In this document: positions 46,500-56,420 of the stretch, piece after piece
Layout: each line of letters begins with the position of its first letter
How positions within the stretch are numbered: the first letter of the stretch is position 1
From: Phytophthora quininea
Taxonomy: Eukaryota; Oomycota; Peronosporomycetes; Peronosporales; Peronosporaceae
Assembly (NCBI GenBank): GCA_011947345.1
Contig: JAAVTG010000891.1
Coordinates: 1-64,000 of the forward strand
Reading direction: 5' to 3'
Length of the DNA stretch: 64,000 nt
Notes under the pieces: model-generated
The model's database searches: none
What the model was told of the DNA's origin: nothing
Seen by the model: only the letters and a program-made list of their open reading frames with translations
Made by a program: the position numbers and the translations under genes

Positions 46500-48293
46500 G
46501 CGTCATGCCGGGCGGTAATCGAAAATGGAGCTTGTGTTCCCAGTATCCCAGGAGCCAAATAATGTTTTGAGCGCGAATATTGCGCGATGACAAGCGGCTC
46601 TGCCACGCCATGGCTGACGTATTGTCAATTTGAAAACAGATATGCACCGGTTACCGTTCGCGAGAGAACCGTGTCCAGCGTGTACCCCCAAGCATACGCG
46701 GCGAAGGCACAAAGAGAAGCTCGCAAAAGTTGATATCGAAACCATTTGCGTGCCCAGCCTTTAATTTCTCTATCAAAGCGAGCTCATCCGTCGTGAACTG
46801 GTATGTTAGAGCCACTTGCGAGGCCGTGTCCAGAGCACAGAGGCTGAATGGCGTCAACCTTGACAAGCACGTCCGGATCAAAGAGCCCGTGGAAGTACTC
46901 TAGAGAGACACTGTTGAGGGATGGAGAGTGGAGAATGTGCCACCACCACAAAAGATCTTGGGGCATTGGCGGTGATATCTTCACAACGTGAAACCGGTGC
47001 AAGGAAATTCCCGCGACCGGAGAGGTTGAAGGAACGGGCGAGCCGACCGGATGCATGTAGCCACGTGACGTAAACTGTATAGGAGTCATCGGTATTGACG
47101 CCGAGACAGCTCCGTCGCATGAAAAGCGTAGGAAATGAGGGTACGGGCTTTCATGGTTTTGTCGTCTGACATGGATACCGTGCCTGTGATCGAGTCGAAC
47201 CTCAAGCCCAGCACGGTTCGAGCTGTCGACCACAGGGTGAGCTTATCCTTATTTACTCCATGGCAACCCAAAATTGCGGTCATGACAAAACGAAGCGATT
47301 GATCCATTTCTGTGCAGGTAGATGCAGAATCCGCAGCCACATTAATGTGATCGTCGACCCAGTGGTAGGTGGAGAAACCCTGCGGATTGGTGGAGTTGTA
47401 GTGCGAACCATGTACGAAGTTAATAGCCCCGCCGATAACTTCGTAGACCCCAGGTAAGCCAATCCAACCAAACGGCGCAGACAGCTCAATGACAATAACA
47501 TCGTCGGCCTCATTTCGGCCGGCAAAATTGTGGACGTAGCAGCTGTGGATACTGACATTTCGAAATGCAGCGGCTACATCGCCTGCCATAATCTTGAGAA
47601 CGGTATCCAGATGTTCGCGCTTTAACCAAGATATCTCAATAGCGATAGCATCGCAGTGCTCATACTCAAGTCGTGGAATACTCGTTGGATCTGTACAGTC
47701 ATTGATAGACGCATCCTCAGAGAAGAATAGATCGTAAATGACACGCCCGGTCGTCTGCGGGTCACCACCAGCATTTTCCACAATCCCAGAAGGGTTGAAG
47801 TGGACGTCGGGCCAAATCGCGAGTACACCATTGTCCAATATCAAGCAGCGCCCGGCGTCCTGTTCTCTGCGAATATTTTTCGCAACTCATTTACGCGCTC
47901 ATCGGCGGAGCCGTGGTTGGGCGGGGGTCGAGGCTGATCTGGCGGCTCTCGTGAAAGCCGGACATGTGCGCCTTCCTTCGCAATCTGCAGTGATTCGGCA
48001 AGACGCGGGTATTCGGCACAGAGTGTCGCAATAACCTCTGGCACCAGGGTATTCTTCGGCCGATGGTCCGGAGCCGTCTGACCGCGCACCGGCTCAACAA
48101 ATTCGTGGAGAGGCATACGTGTCCGGCGAACAAATTCAGAGAGGACCGCCATTAGTGGCTGGCTGAGGAGTTCTTCGGTACCTGTCGAAGTTGACCGCTC
48201 GTGGGGAAACGGTGTGGCAATCTGACTCAGGTAGAGCGTCACCAATGAGGTGGAGGCGTACCACTTCGGAAAGGTGTCAGCGTTCTGTTGCAT
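46500..48293 (-). pseudogene. DIRS reverse transcriptase / RNase H reading unit
   Basis: Begins MQQNADTFPK at ATG 48293 and passes by successive one-base shifts into the RT core (WVDDHI catalytic box, about 47330) and the RNase H stretch with conserved Asp in DNTSAMAW. It ends in frame near 46480 (TLGSTNQG). Shifts at about 47850, 47130, 46870 and 46740 run in the one-base-lost direction, as in host genes, so the reading unit may be less decayed than it looks. Confidence 0.7.
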
Positions 48294-48387
48294 TTCGCGT
48301 CATTTCCGCTGCAGTGTGTTTGGACACTACCGGACGGAGGTGAGACGGTAACCACGACATGCGACGGATGCCTCTGGCCTGCTTACC

Positions 48388-48772
48388 TGTAACGGGGTTA
48401 CACGAAAGTCATAACCGTGCATTGACTTTGGAGATTACACGAAAGTCATAACCGTGTGTAGACTTTCTGGCTATGTAGCCATAGTGTAGCCATTTGGCTC
48501 TCCACCACTCATTTGCATATCTCTTAGATTAACTACGCCACATAGTTTAGTCTATACATTTACAGCAAAGGCCAGATAACAATTCAATTCAGTTCTATTT
48601 TTGCAGTTGATTAGTGTTGTCCTTGTTTTAGGGGACACTGACTCTGCGAGTCCTAGATACGGGACTGTACTTGGTTCTTGTATAGAACCGAAGGCGGGAC
48701 GCCTAAAGAGACAGACTCGGGGAGTTCTACGTCTTCCTCTGTGCACGTGCACTGCTACGCAGCCCCGTTGCA
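48388..48772 (+). repeat. Solo-LTR-like repeat, 385 bp, copy A
   Basis: Starts TGTAACGGGG and ends CCCCGTTGCA, the TG...CA inverted ends of an LTR. It contains a 22-bp direct duplication (48398-48419 and 48435-48456). About 97% identical (about 11 differences) to the inverted copy at 56036-56420. No target duplication is seen around this copy. It lies 95 bp upstream of the DIRS start and 16 bp left of the piggyBac end. Confidence 0.85.
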
Positions 48773-48803
48773 GCTGTATATCGATTAACCCTTTCGCGCC
48801 AAG

Positions 48804-48882
48804 GCGGTCCAAACCAGACCGTTCTGTTAGCTTTGTCAAGTCCCACTCGCAAATGTCCTCCAAACGGTCCAGAATGAACCGT
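48804..48882. promoter_or_regulatory. Left subterminal palindromes of piggyBac
   Basis: Two 19-bp imperfect palindromes, 48804-48822 and 48864-48882, exactly 60 bp apart, of form RCGGTCCNNAANNRACCGT. The right end has two more (55796-55814 and 55892-55910). Repeated palindromes next to both ends are candidate transposase-binding sites. Confidence 0.55.
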
Positions 48883-49075
48883 TCTGCAATTTGTCCAATC
48901 ACATCGCTCATACTTTTCTGGTCCCATCTCCTGCAGCAATAAAAACGTTGAAGTTGTGATGAAGCGTCAACCACTGTCTTTCCAATAGCAAAACCAAGAT
49001 GTGTGCGTGTTGCGAGCTTCTATCTTTTCAATAGTGAAGGCACCATTAATAGCAACCCAGTTGAACACCTGCGAG

Positions 49076-49537
49076 ATGCCGAGCACTCGCTTCCTGGAGG
49101 AAGAGGACAAGCTGCTGGTCCAAATCGCGCACAAATATGCTGACACGGGCCGCATTCCTTGGACTACCGTAGCACAGAAGATGGCGCGATGGAAACGGAC
49201 GCCTGCAGAGCTCTCGCAGCGACTTAACGCCTTGAAGCGTACGTACGGGAGAAATTTGAAACACTTTTCACCGTGCTTTTTCACTCCTGTTCGCCCAGCA
49301 CGAGGTCGTCGGAGCCGCCAGATCGTCCGCATTCGTTGTAACCAGCACCCCGAGTCGCCCCGCCTTGCAGCCTCAAGAGAGAGCTGTTCACCTCGACACG
49401 CCCAAGCTGCTGCGCCCTCAAACCCACTTCAGGCTCAAAGCACGCAGGAAATGTTGCTTGAAGGTCTGGATCTAACATCGCTGGAGCTTGATGCGCCAGC
49501 GTCTAATTTTGCGGTGCATTTGATTACTCAGAGATAG
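49076..49537 (+). CDS. SANT/Myb-like DNA-binding protein (piggyBac cargo)
   Basis: 153 residues, uninterrupted, ATG 49076. Residues 1-60 (FLEEEDKLLVQIAHKYADTG, then IPWTTVAQKMARWKRTPAEL and RLNALKRTYG) fit a SANT/Myb fold: acidic start, three helices, spaced Trp residues. The rest is Pro/Ala/Ser-rich and ends at TAG 49535-49537. It sits 71 bp upstream of the DOT1-like gene on the same strand and inside the piggyBac ends. A role in guiding the element or the methyltransferase to chromatin is possible but is inference. Confidence 0.65.
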   Translation: MPSTRFLEEEDKLLVQIAHKYADTGRIPWTTVAQKMARWKRTPAELSQRLNALKRTYGRNLKHFSPCFFTPVRPARGRRSRQIVRIRCNQHPESPRLAASRESCSPRHAQAAAPSNPLQAQSTQEMLLEGLDLTSLELDAPASNFAVHLITQR

Positions 49538-49608
49538 CGGTATCGAGTAGTACCGCTCCTTGGGCGGGAGACTCGTGTGAGGGATTCGGTTCGTCTCGGC
49601 GAACTACA

Positions 49609-50329
49609 ATGGATTCGTTGCTGCATGCTATTGCTACACACAATGGAAACAACATAGCGAGTTTGCTCCCTTCCCGTCCGCTGACCCCACAAGCCGCTGT
49701 TGCTGCTCTGTCGGCGATCTTTGCCGACGTACCAAGAAGTGACATACGCTATCCTGCTGTGTCGCCACATCTAAATGCTGGAGAACTGCTACCCGTAGGT
49801 GTTGGTGCTCTAATTGACACCGTGAACGAACTTCAACCAATTTGTGGCGATGGCGTTTTCCTAGACATCGGTGCTGGTATTGGCAATGTGGTTCTGCAAT
49901 TTAGATTGCAAACAACAGTGCGCCTATGTGTTGGAATCGAAGTTCGCGGGGATTTAGTCCAGACCTGCAACGCTGTAATCATGAAAAACGAGTTGACCTG
50001 GCCAAAACTACAAGATGTGGAGTTATATGCAGCTGACGTACAGCAGATTTCTTTGTCCATGATACACCCCTCTGCGGACGCAACAATTGTGTTCTGCAAT
50101 AATCTACGTTTCGAGCCGGCTGCAGTATCACATATCAAGGACGAGCTGTTGGTAATGACGGACGTGAAGATTGCTGCCTTTACCAGCACGCTTTGCGGGC
50201 GCCACAGGTCTAGATGTCGCAATGAGTTTTGGGACGCTGGGATTTGAACACTACCGTGTTCGTCTCCGTCGGCTGGACAGCGAGTTTGGTTCCTGTGTAC
50301 GTCTACGTTCTACACGAGTTACAAAGTGA
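49609..50329 (+). CDS. DOT1-like methyltransferase (piggyBac cargo)
   Basis: About 240 residues from ATG 49609. Class I SAM-dependent methyltransferase fold: motif I FLDIGAGIGNVVLQ (about residues 83-96), acidic loop VGIEVRGD (about 108) and the strand-loop TIVFCNNLRFEP (about 161). DIGxGxGNVVLQ plus a (V/F)xNNxxF motif is diagnostic of DOT1 histone H3K79 methyltransferases. Here the Asn-Asn pair is kept. The first frame stops at 50247; another frame from about 50186 (AGATGLDVAMSFGTLGFEHY) gives a better C-terminus ending at 50329. The usual long DOT1 extensions are missing, so this is a minimal catalytic version. Substrate (histone or other) is unknown. Confidence 0.75.
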
Positions 50330-50342
50330 CTAAACAATGCAG

Positions 50343-53254
50343 CTATATATTAGCCACCAAACGATCTGAATGCAGGTGCATCGCTGAAGGTGCAACTTCT
50401 TCAGTGCCTCCATTTGACTCGCTCTGTAGACTGCCTTCAATCAGCTCGCTCTGCATACTGTCTTCGTTCGGTTCGCTCTGTGCCCTCAGTAGGAAGAGCT
50501 CAGACGCCTTCATGAGATTGCCTTTGGGGGAGAAGAGTTTTCGTGGCAAGTAAAACCGATGGAATTTCTCCCTGCAGGTCCACGTAGGCTGGTGACAAAC
50601 GTAGGGTTTGCTTTCAGTCGTATGAACAATTTGACAAAGGCTCACGCTATGTAGCGTGCAGTGATCGCTGACAACTGTAGGAAAACGCTCTTCCCACCGG
50701 CACACGACACAGTGTCGCCGCCGCTTGCTATCAGGAAAGAGCTGCTTAGAATTGACGGCTAGACAACCTTTTTGAGAGCTGTTCGTGGTGCCAGTTGTTG
50801 GAGAGGCGTGGTTCGTCACGAGCGTGACATCAGAATCGGTCTCCATACTTGCGATATTGTTGGTGTAGAACATTCTCGTTTCACCGGGGGCGTCCAGCCA
50901 TTTTCCAGATAGCAACTCCTGCGCGAACTGAGTAACAAATGCGCGATGAGGGTCCCGCTGCTTGGTCATGTCGACAGCAAGCTTGCGAGTGACAAACGCG
51001 TTCACGCGAGCTATATCAACCACAGCAAGCCCAAGTTTTTATACCACTTTTTGAAAGTGTGACCGTCTGCTAACGAAAACTGTGCGCGTAGTTGATCTAG
51101 TCTATCAACGCCCTGCATGTTAGTGTTGTATCGGCCAACACATATTGGCGCTTGGAATTCTTTTTTCTGGCTGCCGACACGTCTGGTTAGCGCTGTCTCT
51201 GTTGATTTGTCTGCATTCGACAGCATTTAGACGACAGCGCCATCGTACCAAGATACTGCCACCATTTGGTGCGCCACGGAGACGCCCTGGCAATAGTGGC
51301 CACGCTCAAATTCATTTTTCTGGAGAAGAAAATGGGTCGGGAAATGGCGACTTCCCATCTTTACAGTTCCTCGACCGTACAAACCCTTCAGACGCATTGC
51401 CGCAAGTAGTTGAGCTGACATGTAGTAGTTGTCGGCATTTATCATTCGATTGCTGAAGTAGATGGGCCGAACGACCTCCAGCACTATCTCGCGAACTGGT
51501 GATAACTCATCGAGCTCTTTTAAAGTGCTGAAATGCTGTCCGATGCCACGACACCATCAAGTCGATATGAAAGTGCACTATGACAATGCACCCCAAAACT
51601 GATAGCAATCCACGTTGTAGAACAGCAAATAACATAAAGTCGAAAGTGATACTTGCCGCCGGGCTTTTGCGAGTTGAACATAATGAGTTTCCTGCCAAAT
51701 CGTGACTTGCTTGCTACGCTTGCTTCGTCCAACGCAACATCTCTACCAACTTCCACATACTTGCCTCCGGTAAGTTTCATCAAATTCAACAGCGGGCGAA
51801 TTCGTCTCAAAGGGCCATCAAGTGGTGGTGGTTGTTTTTTCTTTCTGCCTCTCGGCTTTCGGGTGTTTGATCCGCTTGTCGCTGGTGTTGGCCGAGCATC
51901 TACCAACTGTGGTGCTGATTGGGCCGTGGCACCAGGATTAGTATCGACCACCGGCAGTGTTTCAGCAGCAGAGTCGATGTTGGGGGCGCCCGAGGTGTCA
52001 GTAGCGGCAGCACCTGCAGCCACAGTCTCAGCAGGTGTTTGGACTGACTTTGGTATGAACCTGAAGCAGAAATATTGGCGAAGCAACTTGAATCTGGCGA
52101 GGGTCATGATCTCGCCCAAACCTGTGCTTCGTCCTCCGAAAATTGCGTCCTCAACTTGCTGGCCCCAGTAATTCGAGTACTCCCCTTTGTCTACCAGTTC
52201 CATGTAAAACAATATCCCGAAAAATGTCATCAACTCTTGTAAACTGAAAGCCGGCTTGGTACTGACACGATTTTCTCGTTCAAAGCTGCGCATGGAAGTG
52301 TTCGTCTGATGAAGAACCTCGATCCAAAAGTACAGTGGCAGATAAGCGAAAAACTTGAACTCGCCGAGTGTTCAAACAGGTAGCGAAACTGTGGTCGTAT
52401 CCGCGTCGTAGTTGTGCCATCAGCGTGTCTAAAAAGGTCGCCAGGTCCTTCCATGTGTGCTTCGGGGTCAAACTTCATGTTCGTGATCTCTTCAACTTCA
52501 GCCATGGTGTTGGGGAGAACCATCGCCGGTTCGTAGGACTCATACTCGCCATCGACCTCTTCAGTATCGCTGGGATCATCCTCGATGACTTCAACTCCAG
52601 CACCATCAGGTTCACAAAGAGCTCGCCACGCAGGTTTGGTTGGTGAAGTCATGACGTTCTTGTAATTCTCCATGCCGCGCTGAACAACGCTCATGCTCAC
52701 ATTTTGGGCCCCCTTTTGAAACTGAGTGTCCAGCCGTTGGATTTCAAACACTCCTCGTTTCTTGTCGAATCGCGTTACCCGGCCAGTAATGTAGGCACTT
52801 CCAGCATCACCAAATAGTCGATTTGACCACCAATTTGTCAATATATAGCTGTCGTAGCGGCGCAGCCGTGACAAGACCACGGCTACGGCGCGCCTTTGGA
52901 GCGGATTCACGTTCTTGAGTGTCGTCCAGAAGAGTAGCAGTTGACTGCAGTGCTGCTGTCCTGGGTACTCCGCAATCCTGGCTGACGTTGGGGTCTGCAT
53001 TTGAAGAGCTTCATTTAAATTCCGCGCCTTCGCTTTAGCGGGCGCTTGCCCTTGCCGGGCGGCTGTCTTGTGATTGAGATGCTTCTCTTCTGGCCATGCA
53101 AGATGGCAGATCGCTTCCTGCTGGTCTGTTTGCGCTGTGATCCTCGAAGCTCGGCTTGCCCTTCTCGGCAGCGCTGAGACGTCTCCGCTGGATTGGCGCG
53201 TTCTTGATCCTGATCACCTTGCTGAACTGGAGGGATATGCTCGTCCTTCGGCAT
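50343..53254 (-). pseudogene. piggyBac transposase, frame-disrupted with one in-frame stop
   Basis: Segments from high to low coordinate: basic N-terminus (53015-53254), 52230-53000, 51520-52293, 51227-51484, 51011-51226 and 50343-51023. They form a DDE_Tnp_1_7 transposase: ELMTFFGILFYMELV, LDEASVASKSRFGRKL (first catalytic Asp), NRMINADNYYMSAQLL (second), NTNMQGVDRLDQLRAQFS (third), and a C-terminal Cys-rich finger (CVVCRWEE, C, CH, C) typical of piggyBac. Frame shifts run in the one-base-lost direction, but a TAA at 51227-51229 lies in frame between WYDGAVV and MLSNADKS, a genuine nonsense codon unless it is an error. Confidence 0.8.
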
Positions 53255-55795
53255 CTTGCTGGGTGGGCAACGACAAAAAGGGGAATGGTCACTTCGAAAT
53301 CATACGCACATGCAAGCGCATTTCGATACTTTGATCAACATGTTTTCTCATCTTCAATACTATACTATAATACAGATATATTACAATCTTGCCGCTGCCT
53401 TCAACATGCCTCGTGAATGGAAACACCTCTTTCAGCTTTGCTTTTCGCTCCACAGCGCGGGCAGCTTGCATGAAAGCTTCGCACCAGCACACGAGAAGAT
53501 TTGCGATATTCAGCATCCGCTCGACGCCACCGCGGTTACGTCCTACGCAACAGAGGTGACCAATGCAGTTGAGGCATCGGAAGCCGCCCGTGTTCTCTGC
53601 GGAGTTGTTCCAGGAGCTTAAGTCGAGCGTCAACCCGGAGATTGTCTGTCCTTGCAAGTTCTGGGTGCAGAAGGAGCGGACAGCGATTTTGTGATGCTGA
53701 AGTTCTCGATCGTAGAGGATATGATCTACTTCATGCTCGTTCCCAGCCGCCTTGGTCGGACCGTGCCGGTGACCGTCAGCTGGTTGTTCGTGAAGAAGAT
53801 CAGCGGGTCGTCCCATCCCTCATCACCAAGCGTTGTGGTGCCCTCCAACATATTTGTCGTGCCGTCAGCGACGTTCGTCAAGACTAGCCTTGCTCTCCTT
53901 GGTACGGTCAAGCCACAATGCTGCTGCATGAGGACACGTCCGTTCGGTGGGACCAGAGGTGGTTGTTGCTGCTAGAGTCGGTGGTTGCAGTGGTGCTTGA
54001 AGCCGTGATCAAAGCGGCCGTTGAAACGGAGCTGTTCGCAGTCGTGCTCGATGTGGTGGGCGTGTCATCACTGGAAGCAGTCGAAGTAGCGTAGTCGGTG
54101 TTGGCGCGGGCTGCTGATGCAGCCGTGGAGTCACTATCAGCGATCGACGTAACATGGAGGAGATTGTCGCTGCCAGCCGTTGAAATTTATTCGCTGAACA
54201 AGTCGAGCGAAACCTCTCCGGGCGATGATGAAGGGTAGCCATCAGCACTAGACGTCCAAGTGGTTTGGCTTCCTGTCGTCGACGAAAGAGAAGGACAACC
54301 TTTTTCCCAGCATTAGATCCCGACGACCAGGCATTCGGCGCACCGTCATTGCCTATAGCAGCAGAGTACGCTGCTGAAGTGGTGCTCACAGTTGACGTTG
54401 ACGGTGTCGACGTCTTGGCCGCGCATTTCGTCGTGCACTGCTGGGTCATAGGCATAGCTTGAGCAGCGCTGACCACAAGAGTGACCAGACGGGCAGCAGC
54501 ACCAAGGCAAGATGACGAATGCTGCAATGCAAGCAACATTAGCGATCAAGATGTTTTGCGATTTTCAAACACATACTGAAATCAAGATATGTTACCGCGC
54601 GTATGTTGAAGTGTCCGTCAATCGCAGTTTTGGCAGACATGTACAGCGGTGTCACGAGCACTATTGCTGATCTGGTGGTTGGAGATGGCGCACACATCGA
54701 ACACGTAGAATAGGCGTCCTAGTTGTGCTAATCGAAGCACTTGATGCGAGGATGATCGTGGGTGTAAGTCGTTGCCGCTGCCGCTTAGTGCCGATGACCG
54801 CCGTGTGCAGCATCGACTCCGTGCAGACGTCCAGCAACATCGACTCCATGCAGACGTCCATAAAGATTGTCTTGACCACAGTAGTTTTAGCAGTGCGTCG
54901 CAGCCCATCTCGAGCGAGTTCATTGCATCTGGTGGAAGTAGTTGTTGGGTCACCACAATCTCTGTGTCGTAGAGCATAGTTATTGTCCCACGACACCGAG
55001 TAGCCGCCGTCGTGGTGGATGTTGACGTCGGCCGTGTCGGTCCGACGCTGCTTCAAGTCAATAGAGCTTGGCACCACCAATCCATGACGCTACTTGCCTC
55101 GTGCCGCAGCACCTGAATCATTCTCGGTCTGTCCGACTGCACTTTCAATATGAGTAGCAGCGTCACCATGTGGGGGACATCATCCGTGCGATAAACTTCG
55201 TCCTTGCGTTGGAACCAGTAGTCGCGAGGTTGTTGGTGGAGGCAGGTGGCGGCAACTCCTTCGTGCCGATCTGTCGACGGACCTACTGCAACGCGAATAC
55301 AATCACCACACTTGTCAGAACGGAGTCAACAGGATCTCGATCAGCCAGCGAGATCACCGTCCGAACGCACCACGCCGCCAACAAAGCTCAATTTCAGCAC
55401 ATATCGTGCCGCGAGGTCAAATCATGATGCACCGATGCAACAGCAGCACCGCGCCGTCCACACCTCGTGGCGTTAGCACTCAGCGTTTTTCCTCTGTCGC
55501 CCCCTCCCCCGCATTCCTTGGTCGCGGCTGGCGCGCCGCCAATAGCAGATCCGCGAGCAGCGTCAGCATCCGAGGCACCTGCAGCTCCTGCGTTGGTCGG
55601 CGGCAGTCAGTGACCGCTGCTTGGCAGAAGAGCGTTCGTCGACGCCTTCCAGAGTGGCATCCTGAGGTGATGCTCACGATGCAGCGCCGTAGTTTACACG
55701 TAAATTTCGTGCTGAGCGCTCAGTGCCAGCGTGTAGCCAATCACAGCACGACTGACCAGGAATTTCTTTTCAACCAATCAGAGAGAATAATCAAA
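53255..55795. other. Unassigned interior of the piggyBac element
   Basis: Several protein-like minus-strand stretches occur but no gene model holds together: about 53726-53929 (LVLTNVADGTTNMLEGTTT and WDDPLIFFTNNQLTV), 54009-54539 (starts with a signal-like hydrophobic segment, then Cys and a Thr/Ser-rich run), and 54661-55080 (DVNIHHDGGYSVSWDNN). They might be exons of one secreted or mucin-like cargo protein broken by shifts. A 27-bp unit is duplicated in tandem at 54805-54831 and 54832-54858. Confidence 0.35.
54805..54858. repeat. Tandem duplication, 2 x 27 bp
   Basis: Two adjacent 27-bp units (54805-54831, 54832-54858) differ at only a few bases; on the minus strand they encode two copies of a DVCxESML-type nonapeptide. 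Confidence 0.8.
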
Positions 55796-55910
55796 GCGGT
55801 CTATATTGGACCGCTCTGACATCCAGCGCATCCTCGTCGTACAGTCAATTGCTACCGCTTGAAGTTCCCGCCGAAGGAGTAGTACATCAAAACGGTCCGG
55901 AATGGACCGC
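55796..55910. promoter_or_regulatory. Right subterminal palindromes of piggyBac
   Basis: 55796-55814 and 55892-55910 are 19-bp palindromes (GCGGTCTATATTGGACCGC and ACGGTCCGGAATGGACCGC) matching those near the left end; spacing is 96 bp. Confidence 0.55.
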
Positions 55911-56035
55911 TTTGCTTCGCGCTCGCCAAGCTAGTATGGACGCTACTATAGTATACAACTGAAGTCATTCGCGAAAGGGTTAAGGTGCTGGAGCGCTGTT
56001 TTGATCAACTAGGTAGGTTGTTTTACCATGACTCC

Positions 56036-56420
56036 TGCAGCGGGGCTGCGTAGCAGTGCACGTGCACAGAGGAAGACGTAGGACTCCCCGAGTCTGTCTC
56101 TTTAGGCGTCCCGCCTTCGGTTCTATACAAGAACCAAGTACAGTCCCGTAAGTAGGACTCGCAGAGTCAGTGTCCCTTAAGACAAGGACAACACTAATTA
56201 ACTGCAAAAATAGAACTGAATTGAATTGTTATCTGGCCTTTGCTGTAAATGTATAGACTAAACTGTGTGGCATAGTTAATCTAAGAGATATGTAAACGAG
56301 TGGTGGAGAGCCAAATGGCTACACTATGGCTACATAGCCAGAAAGTCTACACACGGTTATGACTTTCGTGTAATCTCCAAAGTCAATGCACGGTTATGAC
56401 TTTCGTGTAACCCCGTTACA
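56036..56420 (-). repeat. Solo LTR, 385 bp, copy B, with 5-bp target duplication
   Basis: Inverted copy of the 48388-48772 repeat, same length, about 97% identical. It is flanked by perfect ACTCC direct repeats (56031-56035 and 56421-56425), which identifies a solo LTR left after recombination of a full retrotransposon. Confidence 0.9.

Larger units (their letters stand above)
44621..48293 (-). mobile_element. DIRS-type (tyrosine recombinase) retrotransposon, decayed
   Basis: On the minus strand: an N-terminal region (48293 to 47841), a reverse transcriptase with KIMAGDVAAAFRNV and the catalytic YHWVDDHI (47086-47844), an RNase H region containing DNTSAMAWQSRLSSRN (about 46500-46640), and a tyrosine recombinase split in two: LWGVSCVQCSFLLLRRSEIVA at 45810-46052 and IRLRGSKTNQAGTKTTRML at 44621-44959. 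RT followed by RNase H followed by tyrosine recombinase is the DIRS/PAT order. Terminal repeats were not found. The recombinase is interrupted by about 0.85 kb of GATC-rich DNA. Confidence 0.75.
48789..55979. mobile_element. piggyBac-superfamily transposon with cargo genes, 7.19 kb
   Basis: Bounded by TTAA at 48785-48788 and 55980-55983, the piggyBac target site. Terminal inverted repeats are CCCTTTCGCG (10 bp perfect). The minus strand carries a piggyBac transposase (50343-53254). The plus strand carries a SANT/Myb-like gene (49076-49537) and a DOT1-like methyltransferase gene (49609-50329), convergent with the transposase and only 14 bp from it. Palindromic CGGTCC...GGACCG-type motifs occur twice near each end. 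The segment 53255-55795 has no assigned gene. Confidence 0.85.

Noticed and set aside
48388..56420. The 385-bp inverted repeats as terminal inverted repeats of one large DNA transposon or of the DIRS element
   Set aside because: They have TG...CA ends, one has its own ACTCC duplication, and the piggyBac boundaries with TTAA lie inside them; no matching repeat occurs at the far end of the DIRS element.
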